Shown: piece after piece, positions 35,222 through 43,946 of the stretch
Layout of the letters: every line of letters begins with the position of its first letter
How positions within the stretch are numbered: position 1 is the first letter of the stretch
From: Kitasatospora xanthocidica
GTDB lineage: Bacteria; Actinomycetota; Actinomycetes; Streptomycetales; Streptomycetaceae
Assembly (NCBI RefSeq): GCF_014656195.1
Contig: NZ_BNBY01000002.1
Span: forward strand, 156,351-220,350
DNA length: 64,000 nucleotides
Direction of reading: 5' to 3'
Notes under the pieces: model-generated
Databases searched by the model: none
Told to the model about the DNA's origin: nothing
The model's input: the letters and a program-made list of their open reading frames with translations, nothing else
Program-made: the position numbers and the translations under genes

Positions 35222-36025
35222 TCACAGGTCGAGGTCCACCACGACCGGCGCGTGGTCCGAGGTGCCCTTGCCCTTGCGGGCCTCGCGGTCGACGTAGCTG
35301 TCGGTGACGGCGTCGGCGAAGGCCTTGTTGGCGTAGGTGAGGTCGATCCGCATGCCCCGGTTCTTGGGGAAGGCCAGCTGGCGGTAGTCCCAGTAGGTGT
35401 ACGGGCGGTCGTACTTCAGCGGGCGCGGCACCACGTCCTGCAGGCCGATCTCGCCGAGGGCCGCCAGCGCGGCGCGCTCCACCGGGGTGACGTGGGTCAG
35501 GCCCTCGAAGGCGGCGACGTCGAAGACGTCCTCGTCGGCCGGGGCGATGTTGAAGTCCCCGAGGACGGCGAACGGGCGGGGGCCGGCCGCGTCCTCGACG
35601 GAGGCCTTGCGCAGCGCCTCCAGCCACTCCAGCTTGTAGTGGTAGTGGGCGTGGTCGACCTCGCGGCCGTTGGGCACGTACACCGACCAGACCCGGACCG
35701 GGCCGCAGGTGGCCGCGATGGCGCGCGGCTCGACGTCGGGCAGCAGGGCGCCGTCGGCGAGGTAGCCGGGCTGGCCGGGGAGGTCGCGCACGACGTCCTC
35801 CAGGCCGAGCCGGGAGACGATGGCCACGCCGTTCCACCGGCCGGTGCCGTGCGCGGCCGTCTCGTAGCCGAGCTCGCGGACCTCGTCGTACGGGAAGGCG
35901 TCGGCCGCGCACTTGAGCTCCTGGAGGCAGAGCACGTCGGGCTTGGCGCTCTCCAGCCACTCCAGGAGCTTGGGCAGCCGCGCGGTGACGGAGTTGATGT
36001 TCCAGGTGGCGATGCGGACGGTCAC
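35222..36025 (-). CDS. xth: Exodeoxyribonuclease III (AP endonuclease)
   Basis: 267 residues. The EEP-fold signature starts RIATWNINSVTARLPKLLEW, with the metal-binding Glu in DVLCLQELKC; LGDFNIAPADEDVF provides Asp/Asn and SDHAPVVVDLDL the final Asp-His. YWDYRQLAFPKNRGMRIDL is the typical substrate-recognition stretch of XthA-type enzymes. It removes 3' blocking groups and cleaves abasic sites in base-excision repair. Monocistronic; a 13-bp tandem array adjoins its 3' end. Confidence 0.95.
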   Translation of the reverse strand: MTVRIATWNINSVTARLPKLLEWLESAKPDVLCLQELKCAADAFPYDEVRELGYETAAHGTGRWNGVAIVSRLGLEDVVRDLPGQPGYLADGALLPDVEPRAIAATCGPVRVWSVYVPNGREVDHAHYHYKLEWLEALRKASVEDAAGPRPFAVLGDFNIAPADEDVFDVAAFEGLTHVTPVERAALAALGEIGLQDVVPRPLKYDRPYTYWDYRQLAFPKNRGMRIDLTYANKAFADAVTDSYVDREARKGKGTSDHAPVVVDLDL

Positions 36026-36069
36026 GGCGGGCGGCCTTCCCGGTGGTTCGGTACGGACGGGGTACGGAC

Positions 36070-36104
36070 GGGGTGGGCCGCCCCTCGCGAGGGAGACCCA
36101 CCCC
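36070..36104. terminator. Hairpin upstream of the exonuclease gene
   Basis: GGGGTGGG (36070-36077) pairs with CCCACCCC (36097-36104), with CCCTC/GAGGG pairing inside. It lies in the 178 bp between the start of the exonuclease gene and the end of the gamma-glutamyltransferase gene, both leftward, and would end transcription from the latter. Confidence 0.6.
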
Positions 36105-36203
36105 GAACATACCGCCCGGCACTGACAATCCGGACGGCCTCGGCCCCAGCCTCGCCACCGCGTGCGGGGCTGAGGCCCGGCGCCGCCGTGCGGGCCGGAC
36201 CGG

Positions 36204-37994
36204 TCAGCGCGCGGGCTTGACCACCGCCGCCGAACCGCCGCCCCGGCGCACCGGTTCCGCGGCGGCCACCCAGCGCCCGTCCGGCAGCCGTTCCACGCCG
36301 GTGGCGGCGCCGATCTCGGCCACCGAGGCGAAGGCGTGCCCGAGCCCCTCCAGCCCGGCGCGTTCGGGCAGGGCGAGGAAGCCGGGCTCGGCCTGGGTCG
36401 CGGCGGTGTTGCGCTGGCTGGCGCGCGGCGCGGCGATGGCCTGCTCCAGGCTGAGGCCGCGGTCCAGCCGGCCGAGCAGCACCTGGAGGGTGGTGGTGAT
36501 GATGGTCGCGCCGCCGGGGCTGCCGGTGGCGAGGAACGGCTCGCCGTCGCGCAGCACGACGGTCGGCGACATCGAGGAGCGCGGCCGCTTGCCCGGGCCC
36601 GGCAGGTTGGGGTCGGGGACGCCGGCGGCGAGCGGGGCGAAGTCGAAGTCGGTCAGCTCGTTGTTGAGCAGGAAGCCCCGGCCGGGGACGGTGATGCCGC
36701 TGCCGCCGGTCTGCTCGATGGTGAGGGTGTACGAGACGATGTTGCCCCAGCGGTCGGCGACCGTCAGGTGGGTGGTGTTGGGGCCCTCGTACGGCTCGGC
36801 GACGGCCTGGCCGGTGTCGGCGCAGTCCGCCGGGTGGCGCGGGTCGCCGGGGGCGAGCGGGCTGGTGAGCGCGTGGTCGGGGCTGATCAGGCAGGCCCGG
36901 GAGGCGGCGTAGCGCTCGGAGAGCAGCTGCTTGGTGGGCACGTCGACGGCGGCCGGGTCGCCGACCCAGCGGTTGCGGTCGGCGAAGGCGATCCGGGAGG
37001 CCTCCAGGAAGTGGTGGTAGTACTGCGTGGCGCTGTAGCCGGAGACCTCGCCGCCGTCCTCCAGGACGTTGAGCGCCTCGCCGACCGTGGTGCCGCCGGA
37101 GCTGGAGGGGGCCATCGAGTAGACGTCGTAGTCGCCGTGGGCCACGTGGGTGGGCGCCTGCTCGCGGACCCGGTAGGCGGCGAGGTCGGTGGTGTCGATC
37201 CGGCCCGGGCGGGCGTTGCGGCCGGAGGCCGGGTCGACCGGCGGGTGCTGCAGGGTGTTGACGACGTCCTGGGCCAACGGCCCCTGGTAGAAGGCCTTGA
37301 CGCCGTCCTTGCCGAGCAGCCGGTAGGTGGCGGCGAGGTCCGGGTTGCGCAGGACGCTGCCGACCTCGGGGGGCTTGCCGCCGGGCAGGTAGAGCTTGGC
37401 GGTGGCCGGGAAGTCCTTGAACCGGGCCTGGTTGTCGGCGGTCTGGCCGCGGAAGGTCTCGTCCACCACGAAGCCCTCGTCGGCGACCCGCTGGGCCGGG
37501 GCGAGGTTGCGGGCGAGCGAACGGGTGCCCCAGTTGCGCAGGGCGGCGTCCCAGGTGGCGGGGGTGCCGGGGACCCCGACGGACAGGCCGCTGGTGACGG
37601 CGTCGGCGAAGGCCAGCGGCTTGCCGTCCTCCAGGAACAGCCCGGTGTCGGCGCTCCGGCCGGCCGTCTCGCGGCCGTCGATGGTGTGCACCCGGCCGGT
37701 GGCGTGGTCGTAGTAGACGAAGTACCCGCCGCCGCCGATGCCGGAGGAGTACGGCTCGGTGACCCCGAGGGTGGCCGCGGCGGCGACCGCCGCGTCCACG
37801 GCGTTGCCGCCCTCGCGCAGCACCTGGATCCCGGCCGCGGTGGCATCGGCGTCGACGGTGGCCACCGCTCCGCCCCAGCCCACCGCCTCGGGCGTCTTCG
37901 GCGGCGGAGCCGCGGCCCCGGCCGGCAGCGCGGTGGAGCACACCAGCGCGGTGGTGAGCAGCAGTGGTGGTGCCAGACGGGCCAGAGCCCTCAT
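36204..37994 (-). CDS. ggt: Gamma-glutamyltransferase, secreted
   Basis: 596 residues from ATG 37994, with CAGGAGGACT upstream. A Sec signal peptide covers about 1-28. The large-subunit part carries GGNAVDAAVAAAATLGVTEP and SGIGGGGYFVYYD. Autocleavage would occur before Thr407 in GPNTTHLTVADRWGN, giving a large subunit (about 29-406) and a small catalytic one (407-596); SSMSPTVVLRDGEPFLATGS and GGATIITTTLQVL match the small-subunit binding pocket. The enzyme moves the gamma-glutamyl group of glutathione-like compounds to water or amino acids outside the cell. Confidence 0.95.
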   Translation of the reverse strand: MRALARLAPPLLLTTALVCSTALPAGAAAPPPKTPEAVGWGGAVATVDADATAAGIQVLREGGNAVDAAVAAAATLGVTEPYSSGIGGGGYFVYYDHATGRVHTIDGRETAGRSADTGLFLEDGKPLAFADAVTSGLSVGVPGTPATWDAALRNWGTRSLARNLAPAQRVADEGFVVDETFRGQTADNQARFKDFPATAKLYLPGGKPPEVGSVLRNPDLAATYRLLGKDGVKAFYQGPLAQDVVNTLQHPPVDPASGRNARPGRIDTTDLAAYRVREQAPTHVAHGDYDVYSMAPSSSGGTTVGEALNVLEDGGEVSGYSATQYYHHFLEASRIAFADRNRWVGDPAAVDVPTKQLLSERYAASRACLISPDHALTSPLAPGDPRHPADCADTGQAVAEPYEGPNTTHLTVADRWGNIVSYTLTIEQTGGSGITVPGRGFLLNNELTDFDFAPLAAGVPDPNLPGPGKRPRSSMSPTVVLRDGEPFLATGSPGGATIITTTLQVLLGRLDRGLSLEQAIAAPRASQRNTAATQAEPGFLALPERAGLEGLGHAFASVAEIGAATGVERLPDGRWVAAAEPVRRGGGSAAVVKPAR

Positions 37995-38074
37995 CCGAGT
38001 CCTCCTGAGTCGACGTCAACTCAGTTGTTCCACAGGCGGGATGATCAGACAACCACACGGCGCCACTACCAACG

Positions 38075-38090
38075 GGTAGTTGACGGGGGC
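38075..38090. promoter_or_regulatory. Small palindrome upstream of ggt
   Basis: ACTACC-AACG-GGTAGT lies 80-95 bp upstream of the ggt start. It could be an operator or a short hairpin; nothing ties it to a named regulator. Confidence 0.3.
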
Positions 38091-38126
38091 GGTGGCGGGA
38101 AGCGGCGGGAAGCGAACAGCTGACAG

Positions 38127-38304
38127 AGTTCAGCGGACAGATGATGAAATCTGTTCGCTGAACTCTGTTCGCTGAACTCTGTTCGCTGAACTCTGTTCGC
38201 TGAACTCTGTTCGCTGAACTCTGTTCGCTGAACTCTGTTCGCTGAACTCTGTTCGCTGAACTCTGTTCGCTGAACTCCGTCGGCCGAACCCCGCCGGCCG
38301 ACAC
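38127..38304. repeat. 14-bp tandem array (nine perfect copies) with hairpin
   Basis: Nine perfect copies of CTGTTCGCTGAACT fill 38151-38276, followed by two decayed copies up to 38304, four bases short of the stop of the ROK gene (leftward). The first copy is also the right arm of a hairpin: AGTTCAGCGGACAGAT (38127-38142), loop GATGAA, ATCTGTTCGCTGAACT (38149-38164), a 16-bp stem with one mismatch/wobble. Read from the ROK gene the order is stop, array, hairpin. It also lies 130-310 bp upstream of ggt. Confidence 0.95.
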
Positions 38305-38308
38305 CCGC

Positions 38309-39415
38309 CTACAGCGCGGTGCGCTCCACCCGGCGGCGCTTGATGGTGCGGAAGCGGCGGGCCACCTGGCGGGCGAGGTCGGCGGCGCCGACCAGGCCGG
38401 CCTCGTTGCCGAGCGCGGCGTGCACGATCGCGGCCTCCGGGCGGAAGCCGCGCCCGGTGAGGGTGCGGCGGAAGGTGTCCCGGGCCGGTCCGAGCAGCAG
38501 GTCGCCGGCCTCGGAGACGCCGCCGCCGATGACGAAGCGGCCCGGGTCCAGACCGGCGGCCAGGTTGGCGATGCCGACGCCGAGCCAGGTGCCGACCTCG
38601 TACAGCAGCTCGATGGCGGTCGGGTCGCCCTCCCGGGCGGCCTCGGTGACCAGCGGGCCGGTGATGCCCTCGACCGTGCCGCCCGCCCGGGCGAGCAGCG
38701 GCTGCACCACCGGGGACTCCTCGGCGACCAGCTCCCGGGCGTCGCGCACCAGCGCGTTGCCGGAGGAGTACTGCTCCCAGCAGCCGCGGTTGCCGCACGG
38801 GCAGCGGTGGCCGCCGGGCAGCACCTGCATGTGCCCGAACTCGCCCGCCAGGCCGTACTTGCCGCGGTCGACGTAGCCGTCGCGGACCACCGCGCCACCG
38901 ATGCCGGTGCCCAGGGTGAGCATCACCATGTGGTCCTCGCCGCGCCCGGCGCCGAAGCGCCACTCGGCCCAGGCGGCCGCGTTGGCGTCGTTCTCGACGA
39001 TCACCGGGAACCGCAGCCGCGAGCTGAGCGCCTGCTGAAGCGGTTCGTTGCGCCAGTTGAGGTGCGGGGCGAACAGCACCCGGGAGCGTTCGGCGTCGAC
39101 CCAGCCGGCCGCGCCGATACCGACGGCGTGGACGTCGTGCCGGTCGGCGAGCTGCAGCACCAGCTCGACGATGACGTCCTCGACCACCTTGGGGCTCTTG
39201 CTCTTGTCCGGCGTGTCGGTGCGGAGCTTCTCCAGCACCTTGCCCTCGCCGTCCACCACTCCGGCGACCACCTTGGTGCCGCCGATGTCGATACCGATGG
39301 TGGGCAGTCGCAGTATCCCCGCCGGCAGGGCGCGGCGGCGGCGCTCGGCGCGCGGGCCGAGGCCGAGCAGCGCGGGCAGGACGGGCGGCCGGGTGCTGCC
39401 TTGAGGGGTGGTCAC
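38309..39415 (-). CDS. ROK-family sugar kinase (glucokinase-like)
   Basis: 368 residues from GTG 39415 (GTGA overlap with the ABC ATPase gene). An N-terminal extension of about 37 basic/Pro-rich residues precedes the ATP-binding motif [18 protein letters not shown]. The catalytic Asp is in [14 protein letters not shown], the phosphate loop in [12 protein letters not shown], and the ROK zinc cluster in [18 protein letters not shown]. There is no helix-turn-helix, so it is a kinase and not a repressor. As the last gene of the ABC operon it would phosphorylate the imported sugar. Confidence 0.92.
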   Translation of the reverse strand: MTTPQGSTRPPVLPALLGLGPRAERRRRALPAGILRLPTIGIDIGGTKVVAGVVDGEGKVLEKLRTDTPDKSKSPKVVEDVIVELVLQLADRHDVHAVGIGAAGWVDAERSRVLFAPHLNWRNEPLQQALSSRLRFPVIVENDANAAAWAEWRFGAGRGEDHMVMLTLGTGIGGAVVRDGYVDRGKYGLAGEFGHMQVLPGGHRCPCGNRGCWEQYSSGNALVRDARELVAEESPVVQPLLARAGGTVEGITGPLVTEAAREGDPTAIELLYEVGTWLGVGIANLAAGLDPGRFVIGGGVSEAGDLLLGPARDTFRRTLTGRGFRPEAAIVHAALGNEAGLVGAADLARQVARRFRTIKRRRVERTAL

Positions 39416-40305
39416 GGCTGCGAGCGCTCCTCACGGGAGTCGGGAAGGGAGTCGGAAAGGGGGTCGGAGGGAGAGTCGGGAAGACCGGGGCGGGCCAGCT
39501 CGTGCGAGAGCTCGGCGAGGTCGGAGCCGCCGGCCATCTCGGTGGTGAGCTGTTCCAGGCCGATCTCGGCCCGCGGGTGGCTGCCCGCCATCCGGCCCCG
39601 CTTGAGCAGGGTGAAGTGGTCGCCGACCAGGTACGCGTGGTGCGGGTTGTGGGTGATCAGCACGACTCCGAGCCCGGCGTCGCGGGCGGCGGTGACGTAC
39701 TTGAGCACCACGCCGGACTGCTTGACGCCGAGCGCGGCGGTGGGCTCGTCCAGGATCAGCACCTTGGCGCCGAAGTGCACCGCGCGGGCGATCGCCACGC
39801 ACTGGCGCTGGCCGCCGGAGAGGGTGCCGATCGGCCGGTCCACGTCGTGCAGGTCGATGCCGAGCTTGGCGAGCGCCTCCCGGGTGGTGGCGCGCATGCC
39901 GTCGGCGTCCAGGCGCAGGCCGCCCCAGCGGCGCAGGCCCTGCTCGGCGCCGAGGAAGAAGTTGCGCCAGACCGGCATCAGCGGGACGACGGCGAGGTCC
40001 TGGTAGACGGTGGCGATGCCGCGGTCCAGGGCCTGGCGCGGGGAGTCGAAGCGGACTTCCTCGCCCTCCAGGGTGTAGGTGCCCTCGTCGTGCCGGTGCA
40101 GCCCGGAGATGATCTTGATCAGGGTGGACTTGCCGGCGCCGTTGTCGCCGAGCACGCAGCTGATCTCGCCGGCCCGCAGGGTCAGTGAGACGTCCTGGAG
40201 CGCCCGGACGGTGCCGTAGCTCTTGCCGACGCCTTCGAGGGAGAGGAGTTCGCCGTTCATCGGTCCGTCAGTCTTCGCTTCGTCGATCTTCGTCTCGCCG
40301 CTCAT
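39412..40305 (-). CDS. Sugar ABC transporter ATP-binding protein (FrcA-like)
   Basis: 297 residues; the ATG at 40305 overlaps the permease stop (ATGA). Walker A is [14 protein letters not shown], signature [14 protein letters not shown], Walker [13 protein letters not shown] and switch His in [14 protein letters not shown]. It has one ATPase domain only, like FrcA, unlike the double-domain RbsA. The C-terminus ([16 protein letters not shown]) comes from a 12-bp tandem repeat and is probably a disordered tail. It energises uptake through the permease at 40302. Confidence 0.93.
   Translation of the reverse strand: MSGETKIDEAKTDGPMNGELLSLEGVGKSYGTVRALQDVSLTLRAGEISCVLGDNGAGKSTLIKIISGLHRHDEGTYTLEGEEVRFDSPRQALDRGIATVYQDLAVVPLMPVWRNFFLGAEQGLRRWGGLRLDADGMRATTREALAKLGIDLHDVDRPIGTLSGGQRQCVAIARAVHFGAKVLILDEPTAALGVKQSGVVLKYVTAARDAGLGVVLITHNPHHAYLVGDHFTLLKRGRMAGSHPRAEIGLEQLTTEMAGGSDLAELSHELARPGLPDSPSDPLSDSLPDSREERSQP
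39436..39483. repeat. 12-bp in-frame tandem repeat at the 3' end of the ABC ATPase gene
   Basis: Four units close to GGAGTCGGGAAG (plus strand) encode the last acidic/Ser/Pro tetrapeptides of the ABC ATPase. The array ends seven codons before the stop. Confidence 0.8.
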
Positions 40306-41348
40306 CGCGGCCCCCGTTCGGCCCGGCGCTTCACGTAGGCGTTGAGCAGCGCGGCCAGCAACAGCATCGCGCCGAGGAAGAACTTGAACCAGTCGGGGTT
40401 CCACTGGGCGTAGATGATCCCCTTGCTCGCCATGCCGAAGATCAGCGCGCCGAGCGCGGAGCCGACCACCGAGCCGTAGCCGCCGGTGATCAGGCAGCCG
40501 CCGATGACGGCCGCGACGATGTAGATCAGCTCGTTGCCGACGCCCTCGCCGGACTGCACGGTGTCGAAGGAGAACAGCAGGTGCTGGCCCAGCACCCACG
40601 CGCCGAAGCCGACGCCCAGGTAGAGCAGGGTCTTCGTCCGGGCGACCGGCACGCCGACCGCGCGGGCGGCGGCCGCGTCGCCGCCGACGGCGAAGATCCA
40701 GTTGCCGAAGCGGGTGCGCATCAGCACCCAGCTGCCGATCACCAGCAGGCCGAGCCACCACCAGACGGTGGCCTTGATCGTCAGGCCGCCGACGGTGACC
40801 TCGGAGGCGAACAGCCGGCGGCAGGTCTCGAAGCCCTCCATGTCGGCGATCGACTTGGTGGAGACGGTGCCGGAGATCGCCTTGGTGAGGCCCAGGTTGG
40901 CGCCGGTCAGCATCAGGAAGGTGCCGAGGGTGACGATGAAGCTGGGCAGCTTGGTGCGCCCGAGCATCCAGCCGTTGAACCACCCGATCGCCAGCGTGGT
41001 CGCGAGCGAGACGAGCACGCCGACCCAGGTCACCGCGGTGAACTGGTACGAGACCATCGACGAGGTCAGCGCGGCGGTGGTGACCAGCACGCCGGCCGAG
41101 AGGTCGAACTCGCCGCCGATCATCAGCAGCGAGACCGGCACCGCCATGATCCCGATGGTGGAGGCCGCGTACAGCACGGTGCCCAGCGAGGAGACCCGCA
41201 GGAAGGGCTCGGCGACGACGGCGAAGACCAGGAAGACCGCGACGGCGGCGATCAGCGAGCCCAGCTCGGGCCGGGCGAGGATCCGCCGCAGGGCCGCCGG
41301 GCGGTCCTGGACGAGGCCGTCCTGGGCGAGGAGGTCCGGGCTGCTCAC
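40302..41348 (-). CDS. Sugar ABC transporter permease (RbsC/FrcC-like)
   Basis: 348 residues from GTG 41348 (GTGA overlap). Eight to ten TM helices. Family hallmarks are [40 protein letters not shown] and [20 protein letters not shown] with a final [20 protein letters not shown] stretch. It forms the membrane channel for the ribose/fructose class of ABC importers. A long extracellular loop (about 165-195, with Cys in GFETCRRLF) is present, as in FrcC-type proteins. Confidence 0.93.
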   Translation of the reverse strand: MSSPDLLAQDGLVQDRPAALRRILARPELGSLIAAVAVFLVFAVVAEPFLRVSSLGTVLYAASTIGIMAVPVSLLMIGGEFDLSAGVLVTTAALTSSMVSYQFTAVTWVGVLVSLATTLAIGWFNGWMLGRTKLPSFIVTLGTFLMLTGANLGLTKAISGTVSTKSIADMEGFETCRRLFASEVTVGGLTIKATVWWWLGLLVIGSWVLMRTRFGNWIFAVGGDAAAARAVGVPVARTKTLLYLGVGFGAWVLGQHLLFSFDTVQSGEGVGNELIYIVAAVIGGCLITGGYGSVVGSALGALIFGMASKGIIYAQWNPDWFKFFLGAMLLLAALLNAYVKRRAERGPR

Positions 41349-42364
41349 CTGGTCCCCCTCGCGACGTACTCGGCGAGCGCGTCGGCGTTGTCCTTGGTGA
41401 GGATCTGCGGGCCGGTCTCGACGGGCTTGCCGCCGCCGAGCATGTCCAGGTTGGACCGGTACAGCCAGAGCAGGTCGACGCCCTCGTAGCCCTGGAGGTA
41501 GGGCTGCTGGTCGACGGCGAAGCCGACGCTGCCGGACTTGAGCCCGGCCACCACCTGCTGGCCGAGGTCGAAGGTGTCCAGCTCGACCGGGCGGTGGGTG
41601 TCCTGGATCGCCTGCAGGCCGGTGGCGGCCATCGAACCGGAGAGGGTGAGCACGGTGTCGATGGCCGGGTCGGCCTGGAGCTTGGCGGAGATCGCGGCGC
41701 GGGCGTCGGGCATGTCGACACCGTTGACGTAGAGCACCTGGAAGGAGCCGGCGGCCTTGGACTGGGCGCCCGAGCAGCGCTGCTCCTGGCCGACGTTGCC
41801 CTGCTCGTGGATGACACAGAGCACGTTCTTGCGGCCGCGGGCGGACAGCTGGGTGCCGGCCGCCTGGCCGGCGGTGGACTCGTCCTGGCCGATGTGGGTG
41901 AGCGCGCCGAACTTCTGCGAGTAGTCCTGGCCGGAGTTGATGGTGATCACCGGGATCCCGGCCGCCTTCGCCTTGGCGAGGACGTCGGCCATGGCGTCGC
42001 CCTTGGCGAGGGTGACCAGCAGGCCGTCGACCTTCTGGTCGATGGCGGCCTGGACGAGCTGGACCTGGTTCTGGGTCTGCGCGTCATTGGAGTACAGGAA
42101 GGTGATGTTGTCCTTGGCAGCGGCCTGCTCGGCGCCCTTGCGCACGGTGTCCCAGAAGGCGTCGCCCGGGCCGGAGTGGGTCACCATGGCGACCTTCCAG
42201 CGGGGCGTGGTGACGGCGCTGCCGCCGGCGGCCGCGGCCTTGGCCCGGGCCTCCTCGGCGCGTCTGCCTCCGGTACTGCTGCAACCGGCCGCGGTGACCG
42301 CGAGGGCCAGGACGGCGCACACGGGCCACAAGCGGCGGGACAAACGAAAGCGGCTTCTGCTCAT
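41345..42364 (-). CDS. Sugar ABC transporter substrate-binding lipoprotein
   Basis: 339 residues from ATG 42364, with AGGGAGA upstream. Lipobox VTAAGC at about residue 27. The periplasmic-binding-protein type I fold begins [20 protein letters not shown] and includes [34 protein letters not shown] and [18 protein letters not shown]. It would capture a pentose or hexose outside the membrane for the adjacent permease. The gene order (binding protein, permease, ATPase, ROK kinase) matches the fructose-type Frc system plus kinase; the sugar itself is not determined. Confidence 0.92.
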   Translation of the reverse strand: MSRSRFRLSRRLWPVCAVLALAVTAAGCSSTGGRRAEEARAKAAAAGGSAVTTPRWKVAMVTHSGPGDAFWDTVRKGAEQAAAKDNITFLYSNDAQTQNQVQLVQAAIDQKVDGLLVTLAKGDAMADVLAKAKAAGIPVITINSGQDYSQKFGALTHIGQDESTAGQAAGTQLSARGRKNVLCVIHEQGNVGQEQRCSGAQSKAAGSFQVLYVNGVDMPDARAAISAKLQADPAIDTVLTLSGSMAATGLQAIQDTHRPVELDTFDLGQQVVAGLKSGSVGFAVDQQPYLQGYEGVDLLWLYRSNLDMLGGGKPVETGPQILTKDNADALAEYVARGTR

Positions 42365-42675
42365 CCCTATAGTCTCCCTGGCCGGGTCGCACGGACTCAC
42401 ACCGCCTCGCCCAGCGGCGCGAACGGCCCGGAAGGTAAGGTGCCCCGGGGGACCTTTCCTGGAAGTTCGCTGAACATCTGGCCCGGACGACCGCCGTCCG
42501 AGTGACAGACTGGGCGCCGATCCGAAGGGGGTTCATCACACGTACGTGATGTTCCTCTCAGGTTCCGCACAGATTCGGACGGCAACCGATCATCGGTTAT
42601 CGGCCGTCTGATGCCATTGACGTGCGTTCGGGCGACTGGGGCCCGGGCGGCGAGCGACCCGGATACGAGAACTCG
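42365..42675. other. Divergent promoter region between the sugar ABC operon and the esterase gene
   Basis: No gene is seen. It holds AAGGTGCCCCGGGGGACCTT (42437-42456), a near-perfect palindrome about 75 bp upstream of the binding-protein gene and a possible operator. A single copy of the repeat core GTTCGCTGAAC lies at 42465-42475. AACCGAT-C-ATCGGTT (42584-42598) lies about 80 bp upstream of the esterase start. Confidence 0.5.
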
Positions 42676-43806
42676 ATGGAACTGACAGGCACGCCATTCT
42701 TCCTCCTCACCGTCATCCTTGTGCCGGTGTCCATCACAGTGGCGCTTCTGTTCTGGGGGAAGGTCGGCGGCCCCCAGCCGGTGAAGACCCTCACCCGGAT
42801 CGTCATGATCATGTTCTGCCAGGTCACGGCCGTCCTGATGGTCTTCGTGATGGTCAACAACGCCAACCTGATCTACGGCAACTGGGACGACCTGCTCGGC
42901 ACCGGCAACCACGTCCGCGCCGTGCCCCCGATCCCGTCGGCGGACCCGGGCACCAACCCGGGCGGCGGCGGTGACGCCGCCAAGGAGCCGCCGAAGGTGA
43001 AGCAGAGCTTCGGCGGCGTGAACGACCCGGCAGTGCCCAACGACGTGCAGAAGACCGAGCTCAAGGGCCAGGTCTCCGGCGTCGACGGCGAGGTCCTGGT
43101 CTGGCTGCCGCCCCAGTACAACGACCCGGCGTACAAGGACAAGAAGTTCCCCGTGGTCGAGCTGATCCCGGGCTTCCCGGGCTCCTCCTCCACCTGGTAC
43201 GGCACGCTCAAGGTCTCCGAGCAGCTCAAGCCGCTGATGCAGCAGGGCAAGGTCGCCCCGTTCATCCTGGTCTCGCCGCGCACCCTGCTGCTCGGCAGCA
43301 GCCAGGACGCGGGCTGCACCGACATCGCCGGCAAGATCAACGCCGACGCCTGGATCACCCGGGACGTCCCGCAGATGGTGCTGGACAACTTCCGCGCCGA
43401 CCCCTCCTCGGACCGCTGGGCGATCGCCGGCTACTCGGCCGGCGCGCACTGCGCGTCCAAGCTGGCGCTGGCCCACCCCAACCGCTACCGGGCCGCCATC
43501 TCGATGTCCGGCTACAACGACCCCGCGACCGAGAAGGACTCGCTGGTCGGCAAGGACCCGAAGCTGCGCGACGCCAACAACCCGGTCAACATCCTCAAGG
43601 CCGCCCAGCAGCCGCCGAAGGTCGCCATGCTGATCAGCGGCGCCAAGGGCGACGGCTACGAGGACGGCGAGGCGATCCGCGCCGCCGCCAAGGCCCCGAC
43701 CACCGTCCAGGTCGAGGAGGGCACCGGCCCGCACACCACCGAGATGTGGAAGAAGATGGTCCCGGGCGCCTTCCAGTGGCTGACCTCGATCATCCCCGCT
43801 CAGTAG
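42676..43806 (+). CDS. Membrane-anchored antigen 85-like esterase
   Basis: 376 residues from ATG 42676 (a GTG at 42622 would add 18). Two hydrophobic segments (about 6-25 and 36-58) precede a Gly/Pro linker and an extracellular alpha/beta-hydrolase domain: VVELIPGFPGSSSTWYG, nucleophile elbow WAIAGYSAGAHCASKLALA (Ser), and a C-terminal His in EEGTGPHTTEMWKKM. The architecture fits the esterase D/antigen 85 family of actinobacteria. Mycolyl transfer is unlikely in streptomycetes, which lack mycolates. Monocistronic, with a strong terminator. Confidence 0.85.
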   Translation: MELTGTPFFLLTVILVPVSITVALLFWGKVGGPQPVKTLTRIVMIMFCQVTAVLMVFVMVNNANLIYGNWDDLLGTGNHVRAVPPIPSADPGTNPGGGGDAAKEPPKVKQSFGGVNDPAVPNDVQKTELKGQVSGVDGEVLVWLPPQYNDPAYKDKKFPVVELIPGFPGSSSTWYGTLKVSEQLKPLMQQGKVAPFILVSPRTLLLGSSQDAGCTDIAGKINADAWITRDVPQMVLDNFRADPSSDRWAIAGYSAGAHCASKLALAHPNRYRAAISMSGYNDPATEKDSLVGKDPKLRDANNPVNILKAAQQPPKVAMLISGAKGDGYEDGEAIRAAAKAPTTVQVEEGTGPHTTEMWKKMVPGAFQWLTSIIPAQ

Positions 43807-43835
43807 CGGCGGCGGGAGCAGCAACCGACGACCGT

Positions 43836-43879
43836 ACGACGAGGGCCCGCCGCGATGCTTCGCGGCGGGCCCTCGTCGT
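43836..43879. terminator. Strong terminator hairpin
   Basis: Perfect 19-bp stem ACGACGAGGGCCCGCCGCG (43836-43854), loop ATGCTT, right arm 43861-43879. It lies between the esterase gene and the convergent pucR-like gene and can stop transcription from both. Confidence 0.9.
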
Positions 43880-43946
43880 GTGCCCCGGAGGCGGCCGGCC
43901 CGTCGACCGGTCCGTCGACCGGCTGGTCCGTCAGGCGGCCGGTCCG

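Noticed and set aside
38151..38304. CRISPR array
   Set aside because: The units are 14 bp and directly adjoining, with no spacers and no cas genes nearby.
42676..43806. Mycolyltransferase
   Set aside because: The fold resembles antigen 85, but the streptomycete setting lacks mycolic acids; a general esterase call is safer.
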